From assembly GCA_024402665.1 (NCBI GenBank), contig JAKSTI010000001.1, positions 1 through 64,000 of the forward strand: a DNA stretch of 64,000 bases, given 5' to 3'. A program made the translations under genes and the position numbers. Shown here piece after piece: positions 25,257 through 34,448 of the stretch; the stretch's first letter is position 1, and each line of letters begins with the position of its first letter. The DNA is from Treponema sp. GTDB taxonomy: Bacteria > Spirochaetota > Spirochaetia > Treponematales > Treponemataceae. The notes below the pieces were generated by a model. It worked only from the letters and a program-made list of their open reading frames with translations, was not told where the DNA came from and did no database searches.

Positions 25257-27682
25257 TGAAAAAACTAATATTTTCGTTTTATGTATTATTAGCAATCTTC
25301 CTCTTTTCATGTAAAATGGGCCAGGACAAATTTTTTGATTCTGGTAGAACTGGAAAACAATTAATTCATTTTAGTGCCTCAATCCCAGATGTAAACCAGA
25401 ATGCAAAATCTGTAAATTCTCAGTCTGCTACATATGAAACTTATTCCGATCTTAATTCTGAACAGAAATTTAAATATATACTTACTGGTTCTGCTACAAT
25501 TGATGGAAAAACTCAGAGAGTTGAAGGAAGCTGTAATACACTTTCTGAAATAAGTTCAATTGAACTTCCTCTTGAAGCTGGAAACTGGACTTTTGAACTT
25601 AAAGCAGTTTTAACAGAAAATGAATCAAAAGTTGTATTAAAAGATACTAAGTCTGTAACTGTAGGTCAAACTCCAGAAAATATTATTTTTCAGTTGAAAG
25701 AAGTTGCAGGAAAAGGAAGTGTTAATTTAACTATAAAGTTACCTTTGAATGCTAAGAATTATATGTTGCTGTATAATGTATATTCACTAAGTTTTACTTC
25801 ATCCGGGATGACACAGAACCCAGCAGATACAAACATTTTTTCTACAGGTCAGGAAATAGGTAACTATTATCAGGTGGAATATACTAATGAACTGAATAAT
25901 GGATTATATTCTTTAAATCTTGTGATGAATCAAAATTCAGATGCATCCGTAAAATTTGAACAGCTTTCCATCATATTTGCAGTTCACAATTCTCTTGTTA
26001 CAACAGTTGTTTCAACAAATAATGATATAAATCAACAATATTCTGTTACTTACAGTTTAGACGGCTCAGCTGGCGAAGAATTTTTACAAAGCCCAGTTAG
26101 AAGTTTAAATTCAAGTATGACGTATACATTACCAACAAGAAGTACTGTTCAAAAACCAGGTTTCACTTTTAAAGGCTGGCAAAAAGACGGTACTGATATT
26201 TCTGTATTACAAAATGTGCAGGAAAATATTACGTTAACTCCAGTCTGGGAACCAAATACAAAGGTTTATGTTTCTTCTTCTGGTGATGATTTGAACCCTG
26301 GTACTAGTGATTCCCCTGTCAAAACTATGAAGAGGGCAATTTATCTGTTAAATAAAGATGCAACAGATACAGGAACTGGTATTTATATAAAAGACACCTA
26401 TACCGTAAGCGATGCAGATAAAGATGGCTGGTCTTTAAACGGATACAGTTCGCAAAAAATCTGGAGGGATGATTCATTAACTTCTGGAAGTGTTATTAAT
26501 ATTCCTGCAGGCAAGACATTAATGGCAGATCATATTACTTTCGAAGGAAATTCACCTTTTAGTAATACAACAGGATCTTTGAATTCTGGTTTTACTGCAA
26601 CTAATCAAGAGTATCTGTCTGTAAGTGGAATTGCAATTTTATCAAATGTAAAATTCGTTAAGTGCTATAATAAAACAGATAGTGGTGCAAGTTCATCAAC
26701 TTCTGGAGCAGCAATCAGAACTTATGGTAAAGCATCTTTGATTTTATCAGATTTTTCAATTCAATTTGCATATGCAAAAACAGGTTCTGCTGCAATTTAC
26801 ACAGATACTTCAAGTGGTAATAGACCAGTTATTCAATTAACTGATGGGTATATACAAAACTGCTATAATAATACAAGTTCCTCAAATGCTACAGCTGTTA
26901 CTGTTAATACTGAAAAAGGTACTCCAGAAAGCGGCTTCAGTACAAAATCATATATTAAAGGTGTGCAATTTAAGGACAATAAATGTATAGCTGACTCTTC
27001 TAGTGGTGGAGCAGTTCAGGTATATGCAGGTGCTTATTTTTCATTCATTAATTGTAGCTTCCAATATAATCAGTGTAGGTCTGGTGTCAGTGGTTCTGTT
27101 GCTAGAGATATATATTTTACTAATGCCAATGTTTATCTTTCTGGAAATCCAACAGCTTGTAATGTCTACTTTACAAACAGCTCTAACTATCCTTTAAATG
27201 TCTCTAATTTGACTGGCACTAATATAATTAAACTTACTCTATCTGATGCAACACCTAAAAAACTTGTTTCTGGTTCAACAGATATTTCATTCTTTGAATT
27301 GACTAACACTGGCTATCACTTAAAAGCAGAAACTTCTGGAAGCGCTGCAGGAATCTATATGGAAAAAGATGATGAACCAATCACTCCAGGACTTACTTTT
27401 GAAGATGGAGAATATAAGATAAAGATGGTTTCAGACCTTAAACCTGGTTCTTCGGTTACATTTAATTTATATAAGGGAAGCAGTTCAACACCAGTTGATG
27501 TTTCATCATGGACTATAAAATTATTCTCTGGTGCAACTCAGGTTCCTGTTGTTACTATGAATAATACAATTACACTTCCTTCAGATGTAGTTTCTGGAGA
27601 TGCATTCGTCCTTAAGATTGAAGCAGTTCTACCTGATTCTTATACAGTACATGGATCTTTCCCAATCATAATACAAGAATAA
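25256..27682 (+). CDS. Large lipoprotein with InlB repeat and beta-helix region
   Basis: An 808-residue predicted lipoprotein (lipobox LFSC, Cys19). An N-terminal beta-rich region (30-260) is followed by an InlB-type repeat (GFTFKGWQKDG... ITLTPVWEP), then a right-handed beta-helix region opening with KVYVSSSGDDLNPGTSDSPVKTMKRA, the signature of polymorphic outer-membrane/pectate-lyase-like proteins, and a C-terminal Ig-like module. There is no sign of catalytic residues for lyase activity, so adhesion is more likely than carbohydrate cleavage. Starts by TAATG overlap with the previous gene. Confidence 0.75.
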   Translation: MKKLIFSFYVLLAIFLFSCKMGQDKFFDSGRTGKQLIHFSASIPDVNQNAKSVNSQSATYETYSDLNSEQKFKYILTGSATIDGKTQRVEGSCNTLSEISSIELPLEAGNWTFELKAVLTENESKVVLKDTKSVTVGQTPENIIFQLKEVAGKGSVNLTIKLPLNAKNYMLLYNVYSLSFTSSGMTQNPADTNIFSTGQEIGNYYQVEYTNELNNGLYSLNLVMNQNSDASVKFEQLSIIFAVHNSLVTTVVSTNNDINQQYSVTYSLDGSAGEEFLQSPVRSLNSSMTYTLPTRSTVQKPGFTFKGWQKDGTDISVLQNVQENITLTPVWEPNTKVYVSSSGDDLNPGTSDSPVKTMKRAIYLLNKDATDTGTGIYIKDTYTVSDADKDGWSLNGYSSQKIWRDDSLTSGSVINIPAGKTLMADHITFEGNSPFSNTTGSLNSGFTATNQEYLSVSGIAILSNVKFVKCYNKTDSGASSSTSGAAIRTYGKASLILSDFSIQFAYAKTGSAAIYTDTSSGNRPVIQLTDGYIQNCYNNTSSSNATAVTVNTEKGTPESGFSTKSYIKGVQFKDNKCIADSSSGGAVQVYAGAYFSFINCSFQYNQCRSGVSGSVARDIYFTNANVYLSGNPTACNVYFTNSSNYPLNVSNLTGTNIIKLTLSDATPKKLVSGSTDISFFELTNTGYHLKAETSGSAAGIYMEKDDEPITPGLTFEDGEYKIKMVSDLKPGSSVTFNLYKGSSSTPVDVSSWTIKLFSGATQVPVVTMNNTITLPSDVVSGDAFVLKIEAVLPDSYTVHGSFPIIIQE

Positions 27683-27696
27683 TGCAGGAGACAAAT

Positions 27697-30600
27697 ATGA
27701 GAAAATCTAATTTTTTATTTTGTATATTTTTTCTAACTTCTCTTTTTATTTCATGTGAGCATTCATTAGATGTTAAACCTCACGGTAATCAGGAAACATC
27801 AACTTGTACAGTTATAAAAGGTTTTTTAACAGATAAATTTTCTGGCGCTGCCCCTGCAGATTTTGAAAATCTTCAGCCATCACAAAATTCTTCTGCCCGT
27901 AATGCAATTCCTGAAGTAACAATAAATGATCTTCAATATGAAATTTATGCATGCAAATACGATTCATTAAATGGCACAGAAGATACTTCTACTAGAGTTG
28001 ATGTACCAGATGATAAATTTAATTCATCAACAATGACTTTTGAAATTGAACTTCCAGATGCTGTTTGGAAAATCCACGCTATAGGCTCTGATGATTTGGG
28101 AAATATCCTTGTTGAAGGCAGTTCTGTAATTACCATGAATAGTTTTGAATCTTCTAGTAACGGGAATGATACTGATCAAACTATAAACATATCCCTTCAT
28201 CTTGCACAATCAGCAACTGGTACTGGTACAGTAAATTTACCTTTTAGTTTTGAATCTGACAGTTTAATTAATTATATTGAAGCAACATGGATAGATTTAG
28301 GTGGGGGTAGTCATACAAAAACAATGCTTTCTTCTTCCTTTATTTTTGATATGAATGGTGATGATAGCTGGGGGACTTCAGGTATTCCTTCAGGCGTTTA
28401 TAAAGTAACTTTCAGATTTTATAATTATGTTCCTGGTTCTTCATATTGTCTTTATGTAATTCCAGAAGAAGAAATTGTAGTTTTATCAGGAAAAGAAACT
28501 TCCAAATGGATTAACAATGCTGATTCACAATACATTACAGCTGAGGGAAGTTTTTCTGTAACTAATACACAAATCAGGGACGCTCATAAAAATGCCTATG
28601 TAGATGTAAGTGCTACTATCATCACTGATCAGGAAAATGATGGTTCAAGATATGAACCATATAGTTCTCTCAATACAGCATTAGGATTATTTTACACTAT
28701 AGATTCAGAAATTGCTGAAACAGAGCATCAGGTATTTGTTAGTGGTGATATTTCTGAAATCTATAAATATAATTCTTCAAACTTAGACAGTTTTTATTTC
28801 CCAATTAAAAATAAAAAGCTTACTATAAAAGGTTTAAGTTCCACCAAGCCAGGAAAAATCAGCCAGGGTGGACCAGATGCCTGTGCCTTTTATGTAGAAT
28901 CTAATGCAACTCTTGAATTAGGTGAAAATTTAACAATATCTGGGTTCAATAATATTGATTCTCCGAATTCTTATTATGACATAAAAGGTAATGGTGGTGC
29001 TGTTCACATTGGAAATGGCGGAAAACTTATATTAAACAGTTGTAAGATTAAAAACTGTGAAGCGTATTGTGGAAGTGCCATTTATTCAAATTCAGAAAAC
29101 AATATTATATTTTCTGGAAAACCTGTAATTGAAGGATATACTTATAAATCTGGAAATGGATTAATTTATCTTGAAAGCAATTTTTCTGCAGAAACACCAA
29201 ATAAATTTTATTTGACTTGTTCTATGGATCCTGATTCATCTGAACTTTATCCTGTAATTTCAAAAAATCCAAGCCTTTCATATGATTACAACACCAATTT
29301 TGAAATTTGTGGATATACTGGGGTCCATTTCCCAGGCACTTTTCAAATTAATTCTAATGGCGAAATTACCGGATCCATCCCAACTCCCCAGGTAACCGCC
29401 AGCATGCCATCAACAATTTATGTGGGAACAGAATTAATTGATACTGATACTGGATATGCAGAAAAGTTCTTTTGTCCATTAATTACTGGAATGGGTGTTT
29501 TTGATCATTATGATGATTTATATAGTAATTGTTGGAACTGGGAAGAAAAAGAGCCGGGATCATCTCAATGGGAAGCAAGTTTATTTTCAGGTGATTCATT
29601 TTATTTTTTCTTTAAACAAGGTATAAATGGATTACGTCTTACATTAAAAAATGATTTTACTAAGTTTTCTACCCCTTACGAATGGGAAGTTGTCTGCGAC
29701 TCTAAATATGATATTTTGGGAAATAATTATGAGTCATCAACTTTAGGTCATATTGCTATTGTTAATGAAGATGGTGACGTTGTTTCTATTATTCAAAAAC
29801 CAGGAGATACTACTAACAATGTTAGTTATTCAGAATTGACCCAAAGCAAAATAAACAGTTGTATAAATGCCGCAAATGTCAGAACTGCTTCATCTGGATT
29901 AGTTTGGCGCCTTCCAACTGTTCAGGAAGGTATTACTATTGCAATGGGATTTAAAGAAAATGATAATAATGAGTATTGGATTTGGCTTCAAGATGGTTAC
30001 GCAATTTCCTTAATGTCGGGTATTTTATGTTCAGGACAAGAACTATCCAATATAAACTCATCTGGATTAGCTTCCATCCGCCTCATCGCCGACGTTTCTT
30101 CAACGCCTGGTGTTCCTGGAGATTCGGATTATACAAGTCTTGATGATTTTTCTGGCACTTTGACAATTGCTAAAGATGGTAAATACATTGTTTCTTCAGA
30201 AACTGGATTAAAGAAATTTGCAGAAGCTTGGAATAGCAATCCTCCGTCAGGAACTGATGTGTCTACTGAAATTAAACTTGCAGGAAATATAGAACTCACA
30301 GGTCAATGGACTCCAATTAACGGTTTTAAAGGAGTATTTGATGGAAACGGAAAAACAATCTCAGGTTTGAATGTTTCTGTGACTTCTGAAGTTGATTCAG
30401 CAGGATTAATTTCCAGTATAGGAGATAATTCTAATGGTCAAACTGTAATAAAAAATCTTAGTGTTAAAGGAACAGTTCAAGGAAACGATAACGTTGGGGG
30501 AATTATTGGTACAGCAGATAAAATAGTTATTATTGATAATTGTTTCAATTATGCGGAAATATCAGGATCCAAAACTGTAGGTGGAATTATTGGAAACTGT

Positions 30601-32187
30601 GCTGTATATAATAGTGTTATTTCCAATTGTATTAATTATGGTTCTATAAAAGGAACTGGCCAGGGTGTTGGTGGTATTGTTGGAACTGTTTCTTCAATAT
30701 TTGTACTTAATAGTGCCAATTTTGGTGATATTACTGGAGATGATGGAGTAGGTGGTCTTGTTGGTAATGGTTCTGGCCTAACCTTAAAAAATAGTTTTAA
30801 TGCTGGTATAGTTAAAGTGAATGGTGGAAATCCTTCATTCTATGGTTCAGTTTGTGGAATAGGACTAACAGCTTCTAACGTATGGTATGAAGACAATACT
30901 TGCAAAAATAATACTGTATATGGTGCTGCTGCAAATCCATCAAACAGTGAAATCCATAAATTTGTTTATTCAAATGTATCTGAAGCAGGGAAATCAAATT
31001 TGGATGACCTTAAATCTTCATTAAATACTCATGCAGACAGTCAATCAGATTATAACAAATGGAATGGTTCTTACAATGCTTATCCTGTATACTCAGGAAA
31101 TTTTGGAAGCTTTATTGAAGAAAAAACTAATGTTATTTACGCCAATACTTTATATACAGATCCAACAGTTTATAATTCAGAAACTGTACCTTCATCAGGG
31201 CAAAAATGTGCTGTTGGAAGTCAGAGTGATTTAGTATATATAAATACTATGCTTAATAACGGAAATTCTTTAAGTGGAGTTACATTCATTGTACTTACAG
31301 AAGATATAACCGTATCAAACTGGAAACCTATAGGGGCAACAAATGGAAATAATGTAAATAATGGATTTAGAGGAATTTTCGATGGTAATGGTTGTACTAT
31401 CACAATTAATGGTCTTGATACTACAGGAGACACTGATTGCTATGGATTTTTTGGATTTGTTCAGAATGCAGAAATCAGAAATTTAACAATAATAGGGAAT
31501 TACACTGTTGCTGGAAAGAGTAATGTTGGTGGTATTATAGGAAGAGCAACTGTATCTGATAATGAAAAATTAGTAATTGAAAACTGTAATTCCTATGTTT
31601 ATATAACAGATACTTCTTCTAGTGGTGAAAACTATGGTGGCATAGTTGGAAAATTTGAAAATTGGACTACTACAGATGCTGAAAATAATTTTGTAATAAA
31701 GAATTGTAATAATTTTGGGAATATTTCTTGTAGAAAATCGGCAGGAGGAATTATTGGATATGCACCTCATGAATTCTCAATTTTGAATTGCAGTAATCAG
31801 GGAAAAATTTCTGTTTCTAGTACTGGAGCAGGAGGTATTGTTGGTAACTTAGCTAATTTACATCCTGCTATAATCTCAAACTGTGTAAACATTGGAGAAA
31901 TCAATACAAGTGAAACAAGTGGAAGTATTATTGGAATTTGCGATGATTTATCTGGTAAACAATTTGATAACTTATTTTATGTGGTTCAGTCTTCACTGAA
32001 TGTAATTTCAATTTATTCTACATACTCAAACTGCTACTCAATCGAAAAATCAGGAAATACTTATGTTCTTGTTGCAGGGCAGGACCTTGAAGGTGATGTT
32101 CTTTCTTTGCTTATAGATAATGCACATAATAATGGCTGGGCAGACTGGACAACTGATACTTCCGGAAATCTTATGGTAGCAAATTGA
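27697..32187 (+). CDS. Giant lipoprotein with GLUG repeats
   Basis: About 1496 residues. The signal MRKSNFLFCIFFLTSLFISC ends in a lipobox with Cys20. A beta-helix-like region (about 330-500, GNGGAVHIGNGGKLILNS) is followed by a segment resembling DUF1566-type modules (SGLVWRLPTVQEGI) and by two blocks of GLUG motifs (for example VGGIIGTADK, VGGIVGTVSS, VGGLVGNGSG near 930-1030, and NVGGIIGRATVS, YGGIVGKFEN, AGGIIGYAPH near 1275-1400). GLUG repeats form beta-helices in adhesins and IgA-peptidase-type proteins. I chose ATG 27697, 6 nt after AGGAG, over ATG 27682 that overlaps the previous stop. Last gene of the cyclase-led run; its size makes it the likely exposed effector. Confidence 0.75.
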   Translation: MRKSNFLFCIFFLTSLFISCEHSLDVKPHGNQETSTCTVIKGFLTDKFSGAAPADFENLQPSQNSSARNAIPEVTINDLQYEIYACKYDSLNGTEDTSTRVDVPDDKFNSSTMTFEIELPDAVWKIHAIGSDDLGNILVEGSSVITMNSFESSSNGNDTDQTINISLHLAQSATGTGTVNLPFSFESDSLINYIEATWIDLGGGSHTKTMLSSSFIFDMNGDDSWGTSGIPSGVYKVTFRFYNYVPGSSYCLYVIPEEEIVVLSGKETSKWINNADSQYITAEGSFSVTNTQIRDAHKNAYVDVSATIITDQENDGSRYEPYSSLNTALGLFYTIDSEIAETEHQVFVSGDISEIYKYNSSNLDSFYFPIKNKKLTIKGLSSTKPGKISQGGPDACAFYVESNATLELGENLTISGFNNIDSPNSYYDIKGNGGAVHIGNGGKLILNSCKIKNCEAYCGSAIYSNSENNIIFSGKPVIEGYTYKSGNGLIYLESNFSAETPNKFYLTCSMDPDSSELYPVISKNPSLSYDYNTNFEICGYTGVHFPGTFQINSNGEITGSIPTPQVTASMPSTIYVGTELIDTDTGYAEKFFCPLITGMGVFDHYDDLYSNCWNWEEKEPGSSQWEASLFSGDSFYFFFKQGINGLRLTLKNDFTKFSTPYEWEVVCDSKYDILGNNYESSTLGHIAIVNEDGDVVSIIQKPGDTTNNVSYSELTQSKINSCINAANVRTASSGLVWRLPTVQEGITIAMGFKENDNNEYWIWLQDGYAISLMSGILCSGQELSNINSSGLASIRLIADVSSTPGVPGDSDYTSLDDFSGTLTIAKDGKYIVSSETGLKKFAEAWNSNPPSGTDVSTEIKLAGNIELTGQWTPINGFKGVFDGNGKTISGLNVSVTSEVDSAGLISSIGDNSNGQTVIKNLSVKGTVQGNDNVGGIIGTADKIVIIDNCFNYAEISGSKTVGGIIGNCAVYNSVISNCINYGSIKGTGQGVGGIVGTVSSIFVLNSANFGDITGDDGVGGLVGNGSGLTLKNSFNAGIVKVNGGNPSFYGSVCGIGLTASNVWYEDNTCKNNTVYGAAANPSNSEIHKFVYSNVSEAGKSNLDDLKSSLNTHADSQSDYNKWNGSYNAYPVYSGNFGSFIEEKTNVIYANTLYTDPTVYNSETVPSSGQKCAVGSQSDLVYINTMLNNGNSLSGVTFIVLTEDITVSNWKPIGATNGNNVNNGFRGIFDGNGCTITINGLDTTGDTDCYGFFGFVQNAEIRNLTIIGNYTVAGKSNVGGIIGRATVSDNEKLVIENCNSYVYITDTSSSGENYGGIVGKFENWTTTDAENNFVIKNCNNFGNISCRKSAGGIIGYAPHEFSILNCSNQGKISVSSTGAGGIVGNLANLHPAIISNCVNIGEINTSETSGSIIGICDDLSGKQFDNLFYVVQSSLNVISIYSTYSNCYSIEKSGNTYVLVAGQDLEGDVLSLLIDNAHNNGWADWTTDTSGNLMVAN

Positions 32188-32253
32188 TTTTTACTATGCA
32201 AAAGCTTTCTTTAACGTTATAATTAATTATTCTATCTTATTAGAGGTTTTTTT

Positions 32254-32472
32254 ATGATTTCGATTATTCTTGGTATTGTTTTTATTGCTTTTACTGTATT
32301 TGCATGTTTGCCAATGGGACCTTTAGCATGGGGACCAGAAGTTATTGCTTTCTTAAAGGGATGCGCACCAGTTCTTGCAGGATTTATTGGAGTTATCTGT
32401 TTGTTTATTGGCGCTGCTGATATGAAAGACAAGAAAGAATCAAAGAAAGATTCTGCAGAAGAAAACGCATAA
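32254..32472 (+). CDS. Small conserved-looking membrane protein
   Basis: A 72-residue protein with two hydrophobic helices (about 2-20 and 36-54) separated by PMGPLAWGPEVIAFLKGC and a Lys/Glu/Asp-rich C-terminal tail. No family recognised. AGAGG lies about 8 nt before the ATG, and a TATAAT at 32218-32223 could be its -10. It sits between the lipoprotein run and the ribosomal protein operon. Confidence 0.6.
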   Translation: MISIILGIVFIAFTVFACLPMGPLAWGPEVIAFLKGCAPVLAGFIGVICLFIGAADMKDKKESKKDSAEENA

Positions 32473-32486
32473 CTCTTTCTAATACC

Positions 32487-32516
32487 TTGACATAAGGTCC
32501 TGGTTTTTGTTATTAT
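32487..32516 (+). promoter_or_regulatory. Promoter of rplM-rpsI
   Basis: Consensus TTGACA (32487-32492), 18-bp spacer, TATTAT (32511-32516; overlapping alternative TATATT). It gives a leader of about 105 nt before rplM, unlike the leaderless genes in this window. Confidence 0.7.
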
Positions 32517-32529
32517 ATTATACCCGTTA

Positions 32530-32560
32530 AAGGATTTTAGACTGCTCATCTTTAATCCTT
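32530..32560 (+). promoter_or_regulatory. Possible ribosomal-protein leader hairpin
   Basis: In the 5' leader of rplM, AAGGATT (32530-32536) can pair with AATCCTT (32554-32560) around a 17-nt loop. L13 leaders that bind the ribosomal protein are known in Firmicutes; whether this is an analogue is a guess from position alone. Confidence 0.3.
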
Positions 32561-32628
32561 GGCACAACTGAATCAGATGCAAGATTCTTTTGTTGCAGAT
32601 AAACTTTTTTAATATTTAAGGTATTATC

Positions 32629-33057
32629 ATGGAAACTATTTTCGTTAAAGAATACGAACAGGCTCGCAAATGGTACATTATTGATGCAGCCGGAAAACCA
32701 ATGGGACGTGTTGCTGCTAAAGCTGCTTACATTGCTCGTGGTAAAAACAAAGCTACTTTTACAAAAAATCAGTTGATGGGAGACTTCGTAGTAATCATCA
32801 ATGCTGACAAAGCTGTCGTAACTGGCGGTAAAGAACAGAAGAAGATTTACTATCACCACACAGGTTTCGTAGGTGGTCTTCGCGCTCAGACTTATGAAAA
32901 ATTACTTGAAAAACACCCAACAGATCCAATGAAAATTGCTGTTGAAGGTATGCTTCCTAATGGTCGTCTTGGTCGCAAGATGATGGATAACGTTAAGATT
33001 TACGCTGGTGCTGAACATCCACATGCTGCTCAGAATCCTCAGCCAATCGAACTTTAA
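32629..33057 (+). CDS. rplM: 50S ribosomal protein L13
   Basis: A 142-residue protein, the usual L13 length, with the conserved WYIIDAAGKPMGRVAAKAA start, FVVIINADKAVVTGGK, the HHTGFVGGLR loop and the HPTDPMKIAVEGMLPNGRLGRKMM segment that contacts 23S rRNA. Paired with rpsI 19 bp downstream in the order found in most bacteria, under a consensus promoter at 32487-32516. Confidence 0.98.
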   Translation: METIFVKEYEQARKWYIIDAAGKPMGRVAAKAAYIARGKNKATFTKNQLMGDFVVIINADKAVVTGGKEQKKIYYHHTGFVGGLRAQTYEKLLEKHPTDPMKIAVEGMLPNGRLGRKMMDNVKIYAGAEHPHAAQNPQPIEL

Positions 33058-33076
33058 TTTTGGAGTGTAGAGAAAG

Positions 33077-33469
33077 ATGGTAAAGAATATTGCTATTGGA
33101 ACTGGTAGAAGAAAGACTGCTGTAGCTCGCGTTTTTGTTCGCGATGGTTCAGGTAAAATCGTAGTTAACGGTAAAGATGTTAAAGAATACTTTGTTACTG
33201 CAGAACAGGTACAGGTTGTAAATCAGCCTTTATTAGTTACTTCAATGGGTAACAAATATGATATCGTAATCAACGTACAGGGTGGCGGTATGAATGGTCA
33301 GGCTGCAGCTTGTTTGCATGGTATTTCACGTGCATTAGTTCAGATTGATCCAGATGCTCGTACATCTCTTAAAGCTAACGGATACCTTACTCGTGATTCA
33401 CGTATGGTTGAACGTAAGAAGTACGGTCAGAAAGGTGCTCGTAGACGCTTCCAGTTCTCTAAACGTTAG
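33077..33469 (+). CDS. rpsI: 30S ribosomal protein S9
   Basis: A 130-residue protein with the S9 hallmarks: [19 protein letters not shown] at the start, [19 protein letters not shown] in the middle, and the basic C-terminal tail ending in [17 protein letters not shown] that reaches the P-site tRNA. GGAG lies about 11 nt before the ATG. Terminated by the strong hairpin at 33517-33554. Confidence 0.98.
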   Translation: MVKNIAIGTGRRKTAVARVFVRDGSGKIVVNGKDVKEYFVTAEQVQVVNQPLLVTSMGNKYDIVINVQGGGMNGQAAACLHGISRALVQIDPDARTSLKANGYLTRDSRMVERKKYGQKGARRRFQFSKR

Positions 33470-33516
33470 TTTTTCGTTTTTGGAACAAGTTGCCTAAAAC
33501 TTGCTCTTTCAATTAC

Positions 33517-33554
33517 AAACGCGACTGATTCAAAAATCAGCCGCGTTTTTTTTT
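33517..33554 (+). terminator. Intrinsic terminator after rpsI
   Basis: Stem AAACGCG-A-CTGATT (33517-33530) / AATCAG-C-CGCGTTT (33535-33548) with a single mismatch, followed by a run of T. A second hairpin, CAAGTT/AACTTG near 33485-33502, lies just before it. Confidence 0.92.
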
Positions 33555-33605
33555 GTATTTATTTAAAATAAAATAAAATACTATATACTGTTCAAAAAAA
33601 TATTG

Positions 33606-33747
33606 TTTATAAAAATACGGTAAGGAAGACAACGGCTGTCAAAAACACGCGTAAGCCGGAAAGATAGTTTCCTTGCCGGCTTACGCGTGTAGCGACGCTA
33701 GCTAGCGGTTTTGACAGTTGTTGGCTGACTGGTAGTATTTTTATAAA
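33606..33747. mobile_element. MITE-like element with 13-bp terminal inverted repeats
   Basis: A 142-bp non-coding unit. The ends are perfect inverted repeats: TTTATAAAAATAC (33606-33618) and GTATTTTTATAAA (33735-33747). Nested inside are an imperfect pair CTGTCAAAAAC (33636-33646) / GGTTTTGACAG (33707-33717) and a perfect 15-bp pair ACACGCGTAAGCCGG (33645-33659) / CCGGCTTACGCGTGT (33676-33690), so the whole unit can fold into one long hairpin. A related, decayed copy is at 13045-13208. No transposase gene is in the window. Together with the rpsI terminator it accounts for the 355-bp gap 33470-33824. Confidence 0.75.
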
Positions 33748-33788
33748 AAAATTATTTACCAGTAAATAGATATTTATAAAAAATTCAC

Positions 33789-33818
33789 TTGCCAAACCTC
33801 TCCCTTTTCCCTTATCTT
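33789..33818 (+). promoter_or_regulatory. Promoter for a leaderless recX mRNA
   Basis: TTGCCA (33789-33794), 18-bp spacer, TATCTT (33813-33818), 6 nt to ATG 33825. No Shine-Dalgarno sequence. Confidence 0.45.
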
Positions 33819-33824
33819 TAAAAT

Positions 33825-34448
33825 ATGCTCATAAAACAGATAGTCGAATTATCCCTCCCCGGTATGTGCCGCATCACCCCAGAAGAAGGCGCCTCTTTTT
33901 ATCTTAGAAAACAATATCTGGTAAATGTTGATTACGATTCAATTTATTCAGGCGCAGAATTTGATGATGAACAGACTAATGAACTTTTAGATGCTGGACT
34001 TGCCGCCGCTGTTGAATTAAAAGCAATCACTTATCTTGCAAGGGCAGAGCAGTGTCACTTTAAACTGGCACAAAAACTACGAGATAAGGGTTTTGAAAAA
34101 AAATACATAGAGATGGCTCTTTGTTATCTTGAATCTGTTAATTATCTTAGTGATGAACGATTTGCCCGTGCCTGGATTCATAGCCGCTGTTTGAATCATC
34201 ATGAAGGGAAAACTAAATTGATTAATGAACTTATAAGTCGTGGAATTTCAAAAGAAATAAGCACTGCAGCTGTTGAAGATCATTTTTCTTCTGTTGATGA
34301 AATTGAAACTGCAGTTGCCGCCTTAAAAAAATTCATTAAACGAGGAAAGTCTGATGATAAACTTATTGCCGCTATGATGCAGTCTGGTTTTTCTTACAAG
34401 CAGATTAAACAGGCTCAGGAAGTTTATAAAGAAGAATCTTCAATATAA
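33825..34448 (+). CDS. recX: RecX-family regulatory protein
   Basis: A 207-residue helical protein of the RecX family, which binds RecA filaments and limits their activity. Family features: AITYLARAEQCHFKLAQKLRDKGF (67-90), YLESVNYLSDERFARAWIHSR (102-122), and EGKTKLINELISRGIS (128-143), i.e. the three-helix repeats in order, followed by SGFSYKQIKQA near the C-terminus. recA is not adjacent. The 3' end overlaps the convergent alpha-galactosidase gene by 25 bp, so the two transcripts would be antisense at their ends. Confidence 0.88.
   Translation: MLIKQIVELSLPGMCRITPEEGASFYLRKQYLVNVDYDSIYSGAEFDDEQTNELLDAGLAAAVELKAITYLARAEQCHFKLAQKLRDKGFEKKYIEMALCYLESVNYLSDERFARAWIHSRCLNHHEGKTKLINELISRGISKEISTAAVEDHFSSVDEIETAVAALKKFIKRGKSDDKLIAAMMQSGFSYKQIKQAQEVYKEESSI

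Noticed and set aside
32232-32859. Minus-strand open frames opposite the small membrane gene and rplM
   Set aside because: Antisense to rplM, its promoter and the 72-residue gene; no ribosome site.
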